Shown here piece after piece: positions 34,116 to 45,830 of a stretch of 61,500 nucleotides of DNA (position 1 is its first letter; every line of letters starts with the position of its first letter). The position numbers and the translations under genes are program-made. The notes under the pieces are model-generated. The model was not told the DNA's origin and did no database searches. It worked only from the letters and a program-made list of their open reading frames with translations. Origin of the DNA: Diphasiastrum complanatum (taxonomy: Eukaryota; Streptophyta; Lycopodiopsida; Lycopodiales; Lycopodiaceae); contig CM055095.1 of NCBI GenBank assembly GCA_029204225.1, forward strand, positions 53,233,836 through 53,295,335, in the 5' to 3' direction.

Positions 34116-34445
34116 TTATCACTTTGAGTTTTAGATGAAGCTGAAACTCGCAAATAAAATGTTGTAATTGGCCGTTTGTGTTAGTTGTGGATCATACATT
34201 ATACGGTATTTATGTATTTATACGACATTGAGAATATGCAACACATTCCTCACGAAAATACACGAAACAAAAACAGAGAAGTATCCAACGAAGGTGAAAT
34301 TTATATTCAAAAACTTCCTGATACACTTCTTTACTTCCAAAAACTTCATATTTGAAGCGCACGTCCAAAACCTCTGATTACAACACTAACTAGTATGTAA
34401 GCATTAAAACTTTACTTCCTACAACATTCACAGCGCTAATATTTT

Positions 34446-35165
34446 TCACATTCTTTTTATTGAAAACCAACAGATCAATCTCATCTTGAACAGCCTGTTC
34501 CACCAATCATCATCTACACTAGCACTACAATCCAGAAAATTCTCAATAATAGCAACGTCACATAATGCAGATGAACTATTTAGTGGTAGTATTGAAGCCA
34601 TCCCAGCAGAAAAACCATGAACTGCATCATAACGTTTTCTCTCAAAATCAAGAGCAGCTTGCCACGAAATGTCCCCTCCGGTTCCAGGAACTGCGCATGC
34701 TACATTTTGAAGAGCTCTCATCTCGATACCCTGAAAATCCAAATTATAGCGCATGTAGCCCTCTCTTGAGCCCAGTGAGTTTCATACCAATTTCCGAACG
34801 CCCATACAGTTGAATCGTTTCACAACAGATACACGAGCACTTTTGTTCGTTATGATAATATGAAATCAACATCACATCCAGGAACATCTTTTGCCATAGT
34901 TTTCATCCATTTAGAAATTGTTTTCAAACCAACTCTCTATTTTGAAAACCACTGCAAAACACAATAAGATATCAAAATTTTTATATGCAACATGAAAAAA
35001 AACACAAAATATTCAATATTGAAAATAAAAACATACTACTTTAGCATTACGTCTTGGTCCATCAATTGCTCGCAAGAAGAATGGATGTGAAGCACAGTCT
35101 TTAGAATTCCAAACAGACAAATGGGAAAAATACTCTTCAAAAGTGTGAATTACATCAGCTAAGTA
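34446..35165 (-). pseudogene. Unrecognised gene fragment with intron-like structure
   Basis: Minus strand: GYLADVIHTFEEYFSHLSVW and SHPFFLRAIDGPRRNAKV up to a GT at ~35038; a TTTTGCAG acceptor follows near 34957. Below it, frames with stops lead to ALQNVACAVPGTGG, ALDFERKRYDAVHGFSAGMA and ENFLDC. It reads like exons of a real protein, decayed. I cannot name the family. Its position beside the captured PUX5 exon makes a second captured fragment possible. Confidence 0.35.
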
Positions 35166-35169
35166 ACCA

Positions 35170-35495
35170 TTTGAATTTTTTTTATTTTAGGAAGTTTAAA
35201 ATATCTACAAAGATCTACAAGTGAGAGATTTCACACACTACAAAACTTAGATTGCTAGAACTTGAATTTTCTAATGCTTCAATACTAGCTTTTGATCTAG
35301 ACAAGAGCTCTTCTACACAAGATGCAATCATCCTAAAAAACAAGCCATTAAAGAGGATATGAGTGAAAAACTAAGACATTCATTAGCCCAAAAATATTCA
35401 CAAAAAATGCAAAAGATTATTTCCTTGTTCTCGGCATCCCTCTACAAGACAAAATTTGAGTTCCAAAATTTTTCTCTCAAATTTCTCAAAAATGA
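35170..35495 (-). repeat. LTR-like dispersed repeat, copy 2
   Basis: Aligns with 22195-22520 over its length with scattered differences. Internal element parts are absent, so it is a fragment or solo LTR. Confidence 0.6.
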
Positions 35496-35579
35496 TATTT
35501 GTACAATTAGCTCTCCATCAACAATGTAGTATAAGTTTGAGTTTCTTCTAATTTTAGCATGTGGTGAATCTTAGACTGA

Positions 35580-36065
35580 TTGAATCTTTTAAGTCATCAA
35601 GATGAGAGTGATTGTGTTCCGAACTTGCAGCCTGTTCTATTTGTTCTTTACAATGTTGAGTCCCCGAATGATGTCAGCGAGTGCGTGCAAAACAAATTTG
35701 AACTCTTGAGGTTGTGTTTCGGAGATAGTGAAAAATCGGCAAAACATTTTGTGTCATGTAAGTCAGATCACAAAAAGAAAGCAAAGCATTGGCGAGGTGT
35801 TAGCAGCATTATTGAATCCTTTTGTGCTCCAAGTTGGTCTGTGTGCTTATATAGAATGTCATATTGTGTGGCAGAGGTCATGAACAGCATCGGTCGCACT
35901 ATTGTGACTATCGATATTCCAAAAAATATAGATATGACTCGGTCCTTTCTAGCGCATCAAGACCGTTCGGAATCACCTTTTGATACAAATTCATCTGAAG
36001 ACTCAAGTTCTGGATCTGAGGAGTCTGATGAGGGTGATATGGATATAAACATAGAGACATTATAG
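35580..36065 (+). other. Unrecognised 160-codon ORF with acidic tail
   Basis: Open from a stop at 35577-35579 to TAG at 36063 with no early ATG; it begins with TTG, so it may be an internal or terminal exon. The body has scattered Cys and Trp (KAKHWRGVSSIIESFCAPSW), and the C-terminus is Ser/Asp/Glu-rich (SSEDSSSGSEESDEGDMDIN), typical of a real protein tail. Not recognised. Confidence 0.35.
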
Positions 36066-36182
36066 TTTGTATTGGTTGTTATGTCTAAATCATAAAGGCA
36101 AATTAAGTGCTTCATAGCTCAAGCGGTAGGGGTTGTTACAGCTAATTTTGACAATATAACAAAGGAATACAGTTTGAATAAA

Positions 36183-36600
36183 TGGATCTTCCACCCAAAA
36201 TGAGATGCTAAGGTGATAATAAGGTGTAGCATAGTCCACTTTGCCACTGGAGCAAATGTCTCTTCATAGTTAATTCCTTTATTTTGCTCATAGCCCTTCA
36301 CTACTAGGCGTGCCTTATGCTTTGCTATCATGCCATCCACATGAAACTTTGTTCTAAATATCCATTTGTTATCAATGGGTTTCTTTCCAATCGGTAGATC
36401 AACTAACTCCCATGTATCATGCCTGTGGATGGACTCCATCTCCTCTGCCATTGCCCTTTGCCACTCTTTATGATCTTTTGCCTCATCAAAGGTTGATGGT
36501 TCTTGACATTTCAAAATGTCACTCATTAGGGCATAGTTTACATGATAACGATCGGGAGGCTTCCTTTCCCGCGCTAATCTTTTCACTTCTTCTTGTATTT
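36183..36600 (-). pseudogene. Copia reverse transcriptase, N-terminal part
   Basis: EWQRAMAEEMESIHRHDTWE, PIGKKPIDNKWIFRTKFHVD and KARLVVKGYEQNKGINYEET are the first RT blocks. The sequence ends after HFGWKIH, before the YVDD box, so the enzyme is incomplete. Confidence 0.85.
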
Positions 36601-36699
36601 TCGTACCATTTTGGTATCTTAGGCTCGGGTGATATACTTCGTGGAGAGTATGTGTCCCAAGGAGTGTCCAAGTAATGTCTCTTACTTCCAACCGGTTTC

Positions 36700-37627
36700 T
36701 CCTTTGTTGCTCCTATCGGCAAGTACCTTCCCCTAGGCCCTTGGATAGGTGGTGTCCTCTCATACTCACCTTCTCGACCTTCGTCTTCATGTGCATCATC
36801 CTGTGGAGTGTCTTCTTCATCTTCTTCTTCCAAGATTGTGGGAAGTCTTTTGATGCTTTCATCACCTTTATGGTCTTCATCTTCATACCTATGTGTCTCA
36901 TCAAAGATTACATCTTTGCTGATGTGAATCTTGTTCATTACAGGATCAAGACACTTGTACGCCTTCGTCCTCTCATCATAACTGACAAAGATAGACTTGA
37001 TTGCTTTGGCATCAAGATTTTTTCGCTCCTCCTTTAGCACATGTACATAGGCCCTACATCTAATGACACGAAACTTGTCGATTTTTGGCTTTATTCCTGT
37101 AAATGCTTCTTCGGGAGTCACATTTGGAACCACAATTGTACGGCTCATGTTTTGCAAGAACGTTGCCGCACTGGATGCTTCCGACCAAAGTGAATCGGTT
37201 AAGCCCATTTGCTTCATCATGGAGCATGCACTCTCCATAATAGTCCTGTTTTTCCTTTCAACTACACCATTACTATGCGGCGTGTGTGATTGTGTGAATT
37301 GTCTTTTGATGTGTGTTCCTTGCAAAAGTCCTCAAAATCATCAAATTTGTATTTGCCCCCTCTATCTGATTTTAGCACTTTGATGCGTGCATCCAGTTGG
37401 TTTTCTACTAAAGCCTTAAACTCCTTGAAGTGAGAAAAAGCGTCAGATTTCTTCTTCAAGAAATAAATCCATGTCCTCCTAGAGTACTCATCTATGAAAG
37501 TCATAATATAAAAGGCTTTCCTCATCGACATGGTCTTCATTGGGCCGCATTGGTCACTGTGAATAAGTTCCAGTGGTTTCTTAGCTCTTGCAGGTCCACC
37601 TTTCTTGAATGTCTCCCTATGATGCAT
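36700..37627 (-). pseudogene. Copia integrase
   Basis: [13 protein letters not shown] and [20 protein letters not shown] hold the first two Asp positions of the DDE core region, with [17 protein letters not shown] further on. After a frameshift at ~37320, [20 protein letters not shown] supplies the catalytic Glu. The C-terminal part and an acidic linker follow. Integrase inserts the DNA copy into the host chromosome. Confidence 0.85.
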
Positions 37628-37753
37628 CCTTCACATATGGCGTGATGACCATCCTGTAATGCTGGTAATCTTGTTACCATCTTCAGCTTCGCCATCAATT
37701 ACTATCCCTATAACCTTTCGCTACCACCTTATGGTTGTGGTTCATATCCTTCA

Positions 37754-38030
37754 TTAGGCATCCATCCTTGACAAATTCAACCTTAAGATGTTATTTGCCA
37801 TCACACCAACAGAAAGCAAACTCTTTTTGAGTCCAGGAACATAAAGCACATTAGGGATATTCTTGATTTTACCATCAAAAAATTGCACAAGTACATTGCC
37901 AACACCTTGTATTTGGCATTCCTCCCCATTGGCTTGTGTGACCTTGTCCCCATCATGGATTGGTGAAAATTTCTCAAACCAATCGCGTTTCCCGGTCATA
38001 TGTCTTGTGCGCCTGAATCTATGAACCATC
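37754..38030 (-). pseudogene. Copia protease
   Basis: The gag frame runs into WFIDSGAQDI, the active-site DSGA intact. A frameshift at ~38000 follows; the other frame continues TRHMTGKRDWFEKFSPIHDG and VLYVPGLKKSLLSVGVM. Confidence 0.8.
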
Positions 38031-38694
38031 TGGCACCATCATCAACTTGGGATGCCAATGTCAATGAGAAGGCACTTGTCTCGTCATCTTCCCCACCATC
38101 TTCAACAATGTTGCTTTGTTGCTTCACTTTTCCCATCTTTATGTCCACTTTCTTCTTGTAACACTCACGTGCCCAATGACCCGGTTTGTGACAATGATAA
38201 CATTTGTGTTTCTTCTTCTTTTTCACCTTCGATGATGACTCTCCCTCGTCATCATCATCCTTGGATTTCTTATGAATCCTCTTCCACCCTTTTTGCTTGC
38301 CTTTAGCAAGCAATGCTTGATCATCCTGTGGGGTTTGCCTTGACTTCACCACCTCGCGGCGCTGCTCTTTCTGCAATATGATTTCGCGAAAGTCTTCAAA
38401 AGTAGGCAATTTCTCCCTCGAAGTGATGCTGCTGCTCACGAACATTTGTAGACCTTCCAAAACACCGCTCATTGTGGTATGTACCAATTCAACGTCCCTA
38501 ATTGGTTCTCCAATTGTCACAAGTTGATCTCTCAGCTCCTTTATCCTGGTGAAGAAAGATCCCACCGATTCGCCTTCTTCCATCCTGATTGCGTTCAACC
38601 TCGACTTCAAGAACATGGCTTGAGCTGGATTGCAAGTTTGAAATTGCATTCTAAGATATGCGAAGGATTTCAGTTCATTCAAGATCCAATTCAT
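38030..38694 (-). pseudogene. Copia gag, N-terminally shortened
   Basis: ATG 38694 gives MNWILNELKSFAYLRMQFQT, then MFLKSRLNAIRMEEGESVGS, RDQLVTIGEPIRDVELVHTT and knuckle CYHCHKPGHWAREC. The usual first ~80 residues (substrate-like N-lobe) are missing. The same short start follows the related LTR at 46.4 kb, so the shortened form is shared by two loci. Confidence 0.75.
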
Positions 38695-38741
38695 GTCCTT
38701 GATTTTTGGTTACAATAAGAACAAAGCAACAATCCTGCCAA

Positions 38742-39306
38742 TGTAGAAAAATCAACATCTACATACAAAATGAGATGCAAACTCTAAAAGATACTGATCA
38801 AACATGAACCAAAATATATAATATAGTTTTTGTCCATACAATTACAGTACCCTACCGTATACACGTGTGGAACCAAAAATAACGAAATATGAGCATTCTA
38901 CACACAAGATCGCAAGATATCATCAACAGAGTGCACCAGTGAGTAGTAGAACCCAAAGAGAACCATGTATAATGATGAAATGAGAGAGAGAAGAGAGAAG
39001 ATGTGTCTCTCCACGAGTTACACCATTTTATAATAGGTCCAAACCCAATTTGGCCTCTTGGCTTTCCCTCCAAAATGTAAACCCTACTATTTTGGGGACT
39101 AGATTCAATGTACCCAAAGTTCATTTGAATCTCTCTCAAAATCGACTACCAACTTTCCCACACTTTCAAAAAGTGTTTATTAAATGTATTCTAAACTAAT
39201 ATAACTTCAAAAAGTTTATCTCTAAGTCTAAAATGAGTTTTGGCCTCATATTGACAATTTACCAAAATATGACTAAACTAGACTAAACTTGTTGAAATCC
39301 CTCACA
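38742..39306 (-). repeat. LTR shared by two adjacent elements, 565 bp
   Basis: TGTAGAAAAATC to AAATCCCTCACA. On the minus strand it is preceded by the polypurine tract of the gag-only element (39307 on) and followed by the copia gag at 38694. A TATA-like TATAAAA lies near 39030 on the minus strand. Much of it aligns with 45900-46372. It thus acts as 3' LTR of one element and 5' LTR of the next. Confidence 0.7.
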
Positions 39307-39994
39307 CTCCCTCTTCAACTAGTTTTGGCATAGTTTTAACCATACTACTTTGATCCAACTTTAGAATGATCTCCATCATAAGTATAGATCTCCTTTCTAA
39401 GGTTATAAAGTATCTTTCATAATTGATATAGAGAATAGTGTCCAAATTGGATGCTTCACTATTTCTTACATCAATTTTACACATTAAGATATAACTAGAA
39501 CATGAAGAACCAAATAGAATGTGAATGAAATGATTCGTCCATGTTTCAAACTTTGAACTCTCTGAAAAATTACAACAACCAAAAAATAAATTTGAGTGAT
39601 GACCATTTGCTTGCTTGTCTCCTCCAACTTTGTCCTTTCTTGATATGTCTCCACCATGAAACTCCATGAATGAGCCTCCATCTCCATCTTGCCACAAGAA
39701 ACCATCATACCTTGGAAATCCATGAGTAGGTGAATACATCAATGATGCAAATCTAGCACCACATGACTCCATAAACCAAGTAGGTTGCACTAGTCCATCT
39801 TCAAGATCTACTTGACACAAGAAAATGACCATGCATTCACCAAAAATTGACAATCTCCAAGTATTGGCACCAAGTAGCTCAACACTTGAGAATTTGATCA
39901 TGGATGAGTGATATAATGAGCCTCCATTAGCCTCATTTTCATCATCAAAACTAGCGAAGAATGCTACTACAACTCCAACAAAAAGATATCGCAA
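39302..39994 (-). pseudogene. C-terminal ORF of the gag-only family
   Basis: A 230-codon open frame with DGDGGSFMEFHGG, a Cys pair (GCCNF), KFETWTNHFIHILFGSSCSS, CKIDVRNSEASNLDTILYIN and ERRSILMMEIILKLDQSS, ending VEEGV at the polypurine tract. It matches the C-terminus at 29532-30020 residue for residue in many blocks and is open in spite of the decay upstream. No known domain recognised. Confidence 0.6.
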
Positions 39995-40129
39995 GAAATG
40001 TAGCTAGTTTTACCATATCTTGACAATTTGCACACATCCACATAAAATAGCTCAAACATGAGATAGAACAAGTAAAGTAAACTTGAACAACACTTCCTTG
40101 CTGCTCCTTTGACCTTACTTGAGTCCTCA

Positions 40130-40760
40130 CTAAGCTGCAAAAATGGATCCATAACATCTTTGCCAAATAACCTTCCTTTGGTGCCTCTGATTAGTTCCAA
40201 TTTGCCACCTTTCCATTTCTATTGTTGAAGCCCTTTGAGACCAACCTCTTGATCTTCCTCGACCATCAAAGTCATTGAACAAAATTTGTTTTCTAGATCC
40301 ATTACTTGCTTTTCCAGTATGAAAACCATGAGAACCAATATCCACTTGCATAGCACCATCTACACAAGAAAATTCTCCAAAATATGTGAGTAAAGCAAAG
40401 TGAGCCCTCGAAACAAAAGCATGAGTACTCTCTTCCTTTTTTTGCAAACTTTGAAAGATTTGCCTCCTAAGAGTAAGCACTCTTGATGTAGACTTAGATT
40501 CATAAAGCTTCTTCAAAGATTCCCAAGCCTCCAAAGATGATGTGCACTTACCAACTTCCTTTCATTGGTAGCATTCTCTTAATCATGTGTAGAGCCCTTT
40601 TGGCCCTCTTATCATACCTCATTTGATCTTGAGGTGCTTGACGCTTCTCCTCCACACCTACAACAATCTCCATCAACTCATTCATCTCCAATAAGGACTC
40701 CATCCTCACCTTCCAAGTAGAATAGTTGATTGAGGTAAGCCTATCATTGCTCTCCAACAT
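40130..40760 (-). pseudogene. Gag of the gag-only family
   Basis: LTSINYSTWKVRMESLLEMN and YDKRAKRALHMIKRML match the 30.9-kb Gag. After a shift at ~40550, ESLKKLYESKSTSRVLTLRR and FQSLQKKEESTHAFVSRA match its capsid end. The zinc knuckle is not visible here. Confidence 0.75.
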
Positions 40761-41464
40761 ACGTGTACACTTGTGAAATGACTCTACAAAGTGATTTTGT
40801 GATTTTCAAGAAACTAGATTTGAACAAATCAAAAATCTAGAAAGATCTACAAAAGATCTAGATGACAAATCTTAAAATATTTTTTCAACAAAATCTAGTC
40901 ATCTTGGAAAATAGACTTTTCCTAGAAAACAAAGATTTAGGCTCCAAAGAAGTGAATCAAAACGTACAACAATAAGATCTAAATATCACTATTGGACTCA
41001 CTCATATCCAGAGACTCTAACCTTAATATTTGGATTGGATTTGATACGCTTTGATACCAATTTATGTCCTAGTTTTCCACCTTTCTTGACTAGCTTGAAC
41101 GATTTTAGAAAATTGACATCTAGAGATTCACCAAGATCTCAACCAAGATTGTACACTCAAATATGGAATCCTCCTTGTTTTAGACACTCAATGAGATTAC
41201 AACTTGACCCTCACACTCACACAAATAAAACTTGACTAGAATCAATTTGAGCTTCATACAATCATATGTCAATCCCGGACACAAAAATTGAGAATTTTGA
41301 CTCCTACAGGCAACACAAGATCCATCCTCCTCTCTATGTTTTGATCTTTGATCAGACCTACAAACCACTGCAAAGCAACATCGCACATCAAGAGGAGGAT
41401 GAAGAAGTGACTTTCCAAAAGGACTACTTTTTCACTCTACTCTCTTATAATTATATTAAAAAGT

Positions 41465-41987
41465 CTTTTTACAGCTAGTGATCAAGAGTGTAGAGCAAGT
41501 GGTGTAGGTACTATTCCATTGTACTTGAGATCATCCAAAAGGATGAATATTGAAAATGTCCTTTATGTACCATCTATCACTAAGCATTTGTTGATTGTTG
41601 ATAATGGCCTTGATGTAACCATGTAGTTTGTTCCATCTTTAAGAATGATGATTGCATAGCTAAAGGATTTAAACAAGGTAGATTGTTTAAATTAGATGCT
41701 AATGTGGCAATGGAGAGTGTAAACATGGCAAAGGAGGAGATCACCAAATTGGAGCTATGGCACAAAAGGTTGGAAAGCAATGGAATCTATGTGTGCAAAG
41801 GAGCTTGCACTCGGCCTCCCCCAACATTTTTCAAGATGTGGTAAGCATTGTGAGGCTTGTAGCCTCTCAAAGGCTCATAAGCTTCCTTTTTGAAGATCCA
41901 CCATAAGAGCAAACACTCCTCTTGAGATCATACATTCGGATGTGCATAGCTTCTCATAAGCATCCAATGGAGATGCAAAGTACTATG
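41465..41987 (+). pseudogene. Copia protease end and pre-integrase fragment
   Basis: Plus strand: MNIENVLYVPSITKHLLIV, then after stops AKGFKQGRLFKLDANVAMES, LELWHKRLESNG, PLEIIHSDVHSFS and NGDAKYYV. These are the protease end, GAG-pre-integrase and start of the integrase core. The fragment is cut at 41988 by the LTR of the next element. Confidence 0.75.
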
Positions 41988-43185
41988 TGTCGGAAATAGG
42001 CTAGATAAAGTAGCGGTGGAAACTTCCTACTTCCAATGAATGACTACGCCTATCAAAATTGAACAAAGCAGTAGTGATGGAAATCACGTCCAATGTTTAG
42101 CAACTAACTTTGAAATCGCTAGATACTAAGTGAGTACGTAGCCAAACATGAATTATTGAATCCTCAGACAATTTCTATCAGCTACAAAAGCAATACAAAG
42201 ATGCATGCATTCTGATATATATTGAACGCAATAAGAAGATAGTATTGATTCAGAAAAGAAAATCAGATGCTAATGGACACAAGACAACAACAGATAGAAG
42301 TCACGCACTCTAAGTTGTCTCTGAGTAATTGAGAATAAGTCTGATAATAAGCAGCTATGCTGATAAGCAATAGCGCAATAGCAACTCTAAAACAAATCTC
42401 TTAAAAGACTGAGCTAAAATGCTCAAGAGAGTTCAAGCTTGAAAGCTTGATAGAGAGCTAACTACAAAATTTGCTGACTGATCTCTTCGATCATTTTTGT
42501 TGTAATGATGTACAAATATAAACAATTATTTATACTAAGAAATTAGGTCATCAATTGTGATTGCCAATTGGCTAATCTCCGCTGGCATCCATCTGGTTCC
42601 TTGTCATTGATTGTTGATAAGTGATGAAATTTGACCGTAAACATTTTGTCTGCATAAATGAACCAAAACTGTAGCTCTGTAGAAATGAACGTAAACAGCC
42701 ATGGGTGACACCTTCGCAAAAGTGACAGTGTTAAGATTTTGCGAAAAACGCAGTAGTGTCTTGAAAACTGATTTACGGTTGCCCCACACATTGCTAGAGT
42801 CATTTCCTTAACATTTGAGGCAATTTAGAAAAACAAAAAATGGGACTCTGCATATTTGCTCACAAATTCTAGCACGCAAAAAATGCGAGAAAGACGACAC
42901 TGTATTTTTCATGAGATATCTAACAGGCGACAATGTCACTAAAATGCGAACAATGAAGATGACATTGTAATTTCACTTGTAAATCCTGACAGGTGAGAAA
43001 GCCAAAGTGAGAGAAAATGAAAATACGACACTGTGGTAAAACTCCGTGTAATTCTATAGACTGTGTACAAACACTTGTAAAACTGCAGACTGTAAAAGAA
43101 CACGGAAAAATCCGCAGAACTGGATAAACAATGGATGAATTTTAAAACCGATTAGTCGATTGGTAAGAAGGAAAATAATCCAACA
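41988..43185 (-). repeat. Copia 3' LTR, ~1.2 kb
   Basis: TGTCGGAA to ATCCAACA, followed on its inner side by a polypurine tract (AAGAGGGAG on the minus strand). It interrupts the plus-strand copia integrase. The partner LTR is not in the window. Confidence 0.6.
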
Positions 43186-43189
43186 CTCC

Positions 43190-43991
43190 CTCTTAATATG
43201 AATCCTCGAATGCCTTGACCTTCAAACTTAGTTCTACACAAAATCTTCTGTGTGTATCCAAACTTAATGCTTTGGTAAAAATATTTGCTGTCATATCTTG
43301 CATTCTACAGTACTACAATCTGACCTCTTCGTTGAGAACTTTGTTTATGATGAAATGATACTTCAGTTCAATGTGCTTACTCCTGGAATGAAATCTAGGG
43401 TTGGCTGATAAAGCAATGGCACTTTGATTATCACAAAATAATGCCATCGGAGCATGTTGATTCAGACCAATATTTGAGATTAAATTCCTCAACCAAATTG
43501 CTTCCTTTGTAGCTTGAGAGGTTGCGATATACTTTGATTCAGTGGAAGATAGAGTTATTGAAGATTGTCTGCGACTATTTCAAGAAATCGGACCATTGTT
43601 GAGGAAGAATGTGAATCCGGAAGTGGATTTACGAGTGTCTACATCTCCACCCCAACTTGCATCTGTGTAACCACTGAGTAAATTGAGTTTGTTGTTGCCA
43701 ACTGCTCCATAACAAATGCAAAAGTCCATCGAAGATATCTCATGACTCAGTTTAGGCTTTGATAGTAATTTTGTATTGATCATGCTTGAATCGCAATCTT
43801 ACAATGCCTTCACCTTCAATAGTGTGAGTACTATTGTCACCAAGATGAACAAATTTCTTCGTGCTATAAGGAATGTAGGAGTTGAAGATCTCACGTTGAT
43901 TGGTCATATGTTGAGTTGCTCTAGAATCAAGAAACCATGAGTCATCCAAAAACACGCTTTGATCTATGACCATAAATGCGCCTTCGTCCAC
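43190..43991 (-). pseudogene. Copia protease fused to RNase H by deletion
   Basis: Protease: SWFLDSRATQHMTNQREIFN (DSGA changed to DSRA) and HLGDNSTHTIEGEGIVRLRF. Within ~30 bases the reading passes into LSHEISSMDFCICYG, LSGYTDASWGGDVDTRKSTS and the RNase H end (SSTESKYIATSQATKEAIWL; FHSRSKHIELKYHFI). About 2.5 kb of a normal element is missing at the joint. Confidence 0.8.
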
Positions 43992-43999
43992 TTTGACTT

Positions 44000-44427
44000 G
44001 GGGAGATGATGAAACTGTGTTTGCTTATTGATCAGGTTGCTTGGCTACGTTCTTCGCTTGAAGAATCCGACAATCCTTGATCTCATGGTGATTGTGCTTC
44101 CAATACCTACAAAACATCTTCTTCGATTGTGGATCTGATGATTGTGCTTGACTTCTTGGAGCCTTCTGATTCGTTGCAGCCTTCTTGGAGCTTTTTTGCT
44201 TCTGTCGCTTAGAGCCTTTGTTGACATATAGAGCCTAAGAGGAGGAAGTCGACGAAGTGTCTTGACTTCTTTGATTATCTTCTTGTAGCAACATAGTGAC
44301 TCTAAGAAGAGTTAAATCTGAGTGTGTCGATATGATCATCACCCAGTTCTCATATGTAGAGGACAAGCTTGAAAGCAATGTCATAATTGCATCTTGATCG
44401 TCTATGACTGATTCGACAATGGCCATT
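44000..44427 (-). pseudogene. Copia gag remnant
   Basis: AIVESVIDDQDAIMTLLSSL, STYENWVMIISTHSD and a knuckle-like CRYWKHNHHEIKDC (second Cys replaced by Trp, and G by N) match the gag at 58.06 kb. A stop follows SSTSSS, in the linker before the knuckle. Confidence 0.7.
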
Positions 44428-44906
44428 TGTAATGACCATAAGTGATAACCCCTAAGATGATGATAGGAGAACACCATAAGAGAGACTATGGAGCCAAACT
44501 ATCCAACCAATCCTAGATCAAACCTGGATCTAGCCCCCAAGCCATGCCATGTGAAGCAAGAGGAGAAGAGAGAAACTGAAAACCTAAACCCAATATGTCG
44601 ACGGGAGAATCCCTACCTCATTATATAGAGAATAGAGTTTTGTGCATGAAACCATGCAACCCCCATGCAGGTCAACTATAAATAGATCACACCTCTTCAT
44701 GCAGTCCTCCTACCTATATCCGTCACACAGACATGCAATACTCCATATGTCTCAAATAGAGTGTTTGGATTCTCTCAAGGTTAATTAGTAACAAACCGGC
44801 CTTGACATGGAAATGAATCATGGCGTGACCAATAATCTCGAACACTGGAGGGCCGGTCTACTATATTAAGACTATTCCAGGTCCTTAACCGAATATGGCC
44901 ATGACA
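44428..44906 (-). repeat. Probable gypsy-type LTR
   Basis: TGTAATGACC to GGCCATGACA, mirror ends, with a purine-rich tract (AAGGAGGGAAGAA on the minus strand) just inside at 44907. It truncates the copia gag at 44427. Neither a second LTR nor a target duplication was identified. Confidence 0.5.
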
Positions 44907-45830
44907 TTCTTCCCTCCTTAAACTGCTTCTATCTTTAGAAGCTCCTCAAAACAGGAAAGAATTATAGTTCTTTTAACTTTCATCAACTGTAGTAGAATAG
45001 CATCCACTAGACTAATTAAATTCTCCACAAATAAGATAACTTAGTTTGTGAGAATATCTGTGAGATCCGTAGGCTCTCAATAAGATACTGGAGTAGAGAG
45101 ATTTGAAACACTGATTCGAACTCTTACTCAAATTAATAGATCAAGAATTAATCATCACACTTAAGAATCATCACTATTTCTTATAATCCTCTGACAATAA
45201 TTAAGTATCTATTTATGATTCATCAATCATAAATATTTAGATTCGTATGATTCGTCAATCATAATTTTTTGGAATCCAAACCATAATCATTTACAGACTA
45301 CTGGAGTATATGTCCAACATAACTCAAAAAAAGTAAGAATCATTCCAAAATCTGTCCACTAAAAAAATATTGGATTTAGGATCATTCTTCAAATAAGATT
45401 CTTTGACTGAAGTGCAAGATTTAAGCTTTATAAACCATTGGTAATTAAAGACTGAACGCATACCAAAATAACAATCATCTTCAACTACAAATTTTTTTTA
45501 GATTACAATCTAGAATCAAATCTAGATACCCAAAGTCCTACCAAATATCAATTCATTTATTATTCTTGGATTCATTATGATTCGTTATCCAATTGAGCGC
45601 TCTGGGATATAATCACTAATGAGCTGAGATGTTACTCACATATCTCACTGAGATCTTGTAACTTAGCTACAAAAGATTTTCTATTTCTCATGAGTAAATA
45701 ACATATCCGAAAAATCCCTGAGACGAATAACATTCACTCTCAATGGTTTTCCAATCCCACTTACCTCTAATTACATAATTTCTCCCACTAAATCAACCCC
45801 TCTCTGATCCTAGTACTTAAACTAAGATTA
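44907..45830. other. Internal remnant without recognisable coding
   Basis: AT-rich with only short frames. The first ~60 bases on the minus strand resemble the end of a gypsy internal region before its polypurine tract; the rest is unassigned. Confidence 0.4.

Larger units (their letters stand above)
36180..38741 (-). mobile_element. Ty1/copia element truncated within RT
   Basis: Minus-strand gag, protease, integrase and the start of RT follow the LTR at 38742-39306. Homology ends inside RT at ~36183 after WKIH; RNase H and the 3' LTR are gone. Stops and shifts are fewer than in the other copia copies. Confidence 0.85.
39302..41260 (-). mobile_element. Gag-only LTR element, 5' truncated
   Basis: Minus strand: conserved leader (40780-41260, matching 7520-8140), gag start LTSINYSTWKVRMESLLEMN at 40760, and the C-terminal ORF down to 39302. 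It is the same family as 28880-31426. The right LTR and primer site are missing and gag is broken by frameshifts. Confidence 0.75.
43186..44427 (-). mobile_element. Internally deleted copia element, 5' truncated
   Basis: Minus strand: gag with knuckle, protease, then directly the RT end and RNase H. Integrase and nearly all of RT are missing, so protease and RNase H sequences abut near 43785. The 5' end is cut by another LTR at 44428. It resembles the family at 57-61.5 kb. Confidence 0.75.

Noticed and set aside
36105-36150. tRNA-like TAGCTCAAGCGGTAG near 36117
   Set aside because: An A-box-like match without a B box or cloverleaf; it is at most a truncated SINE or chance, so not annotated.
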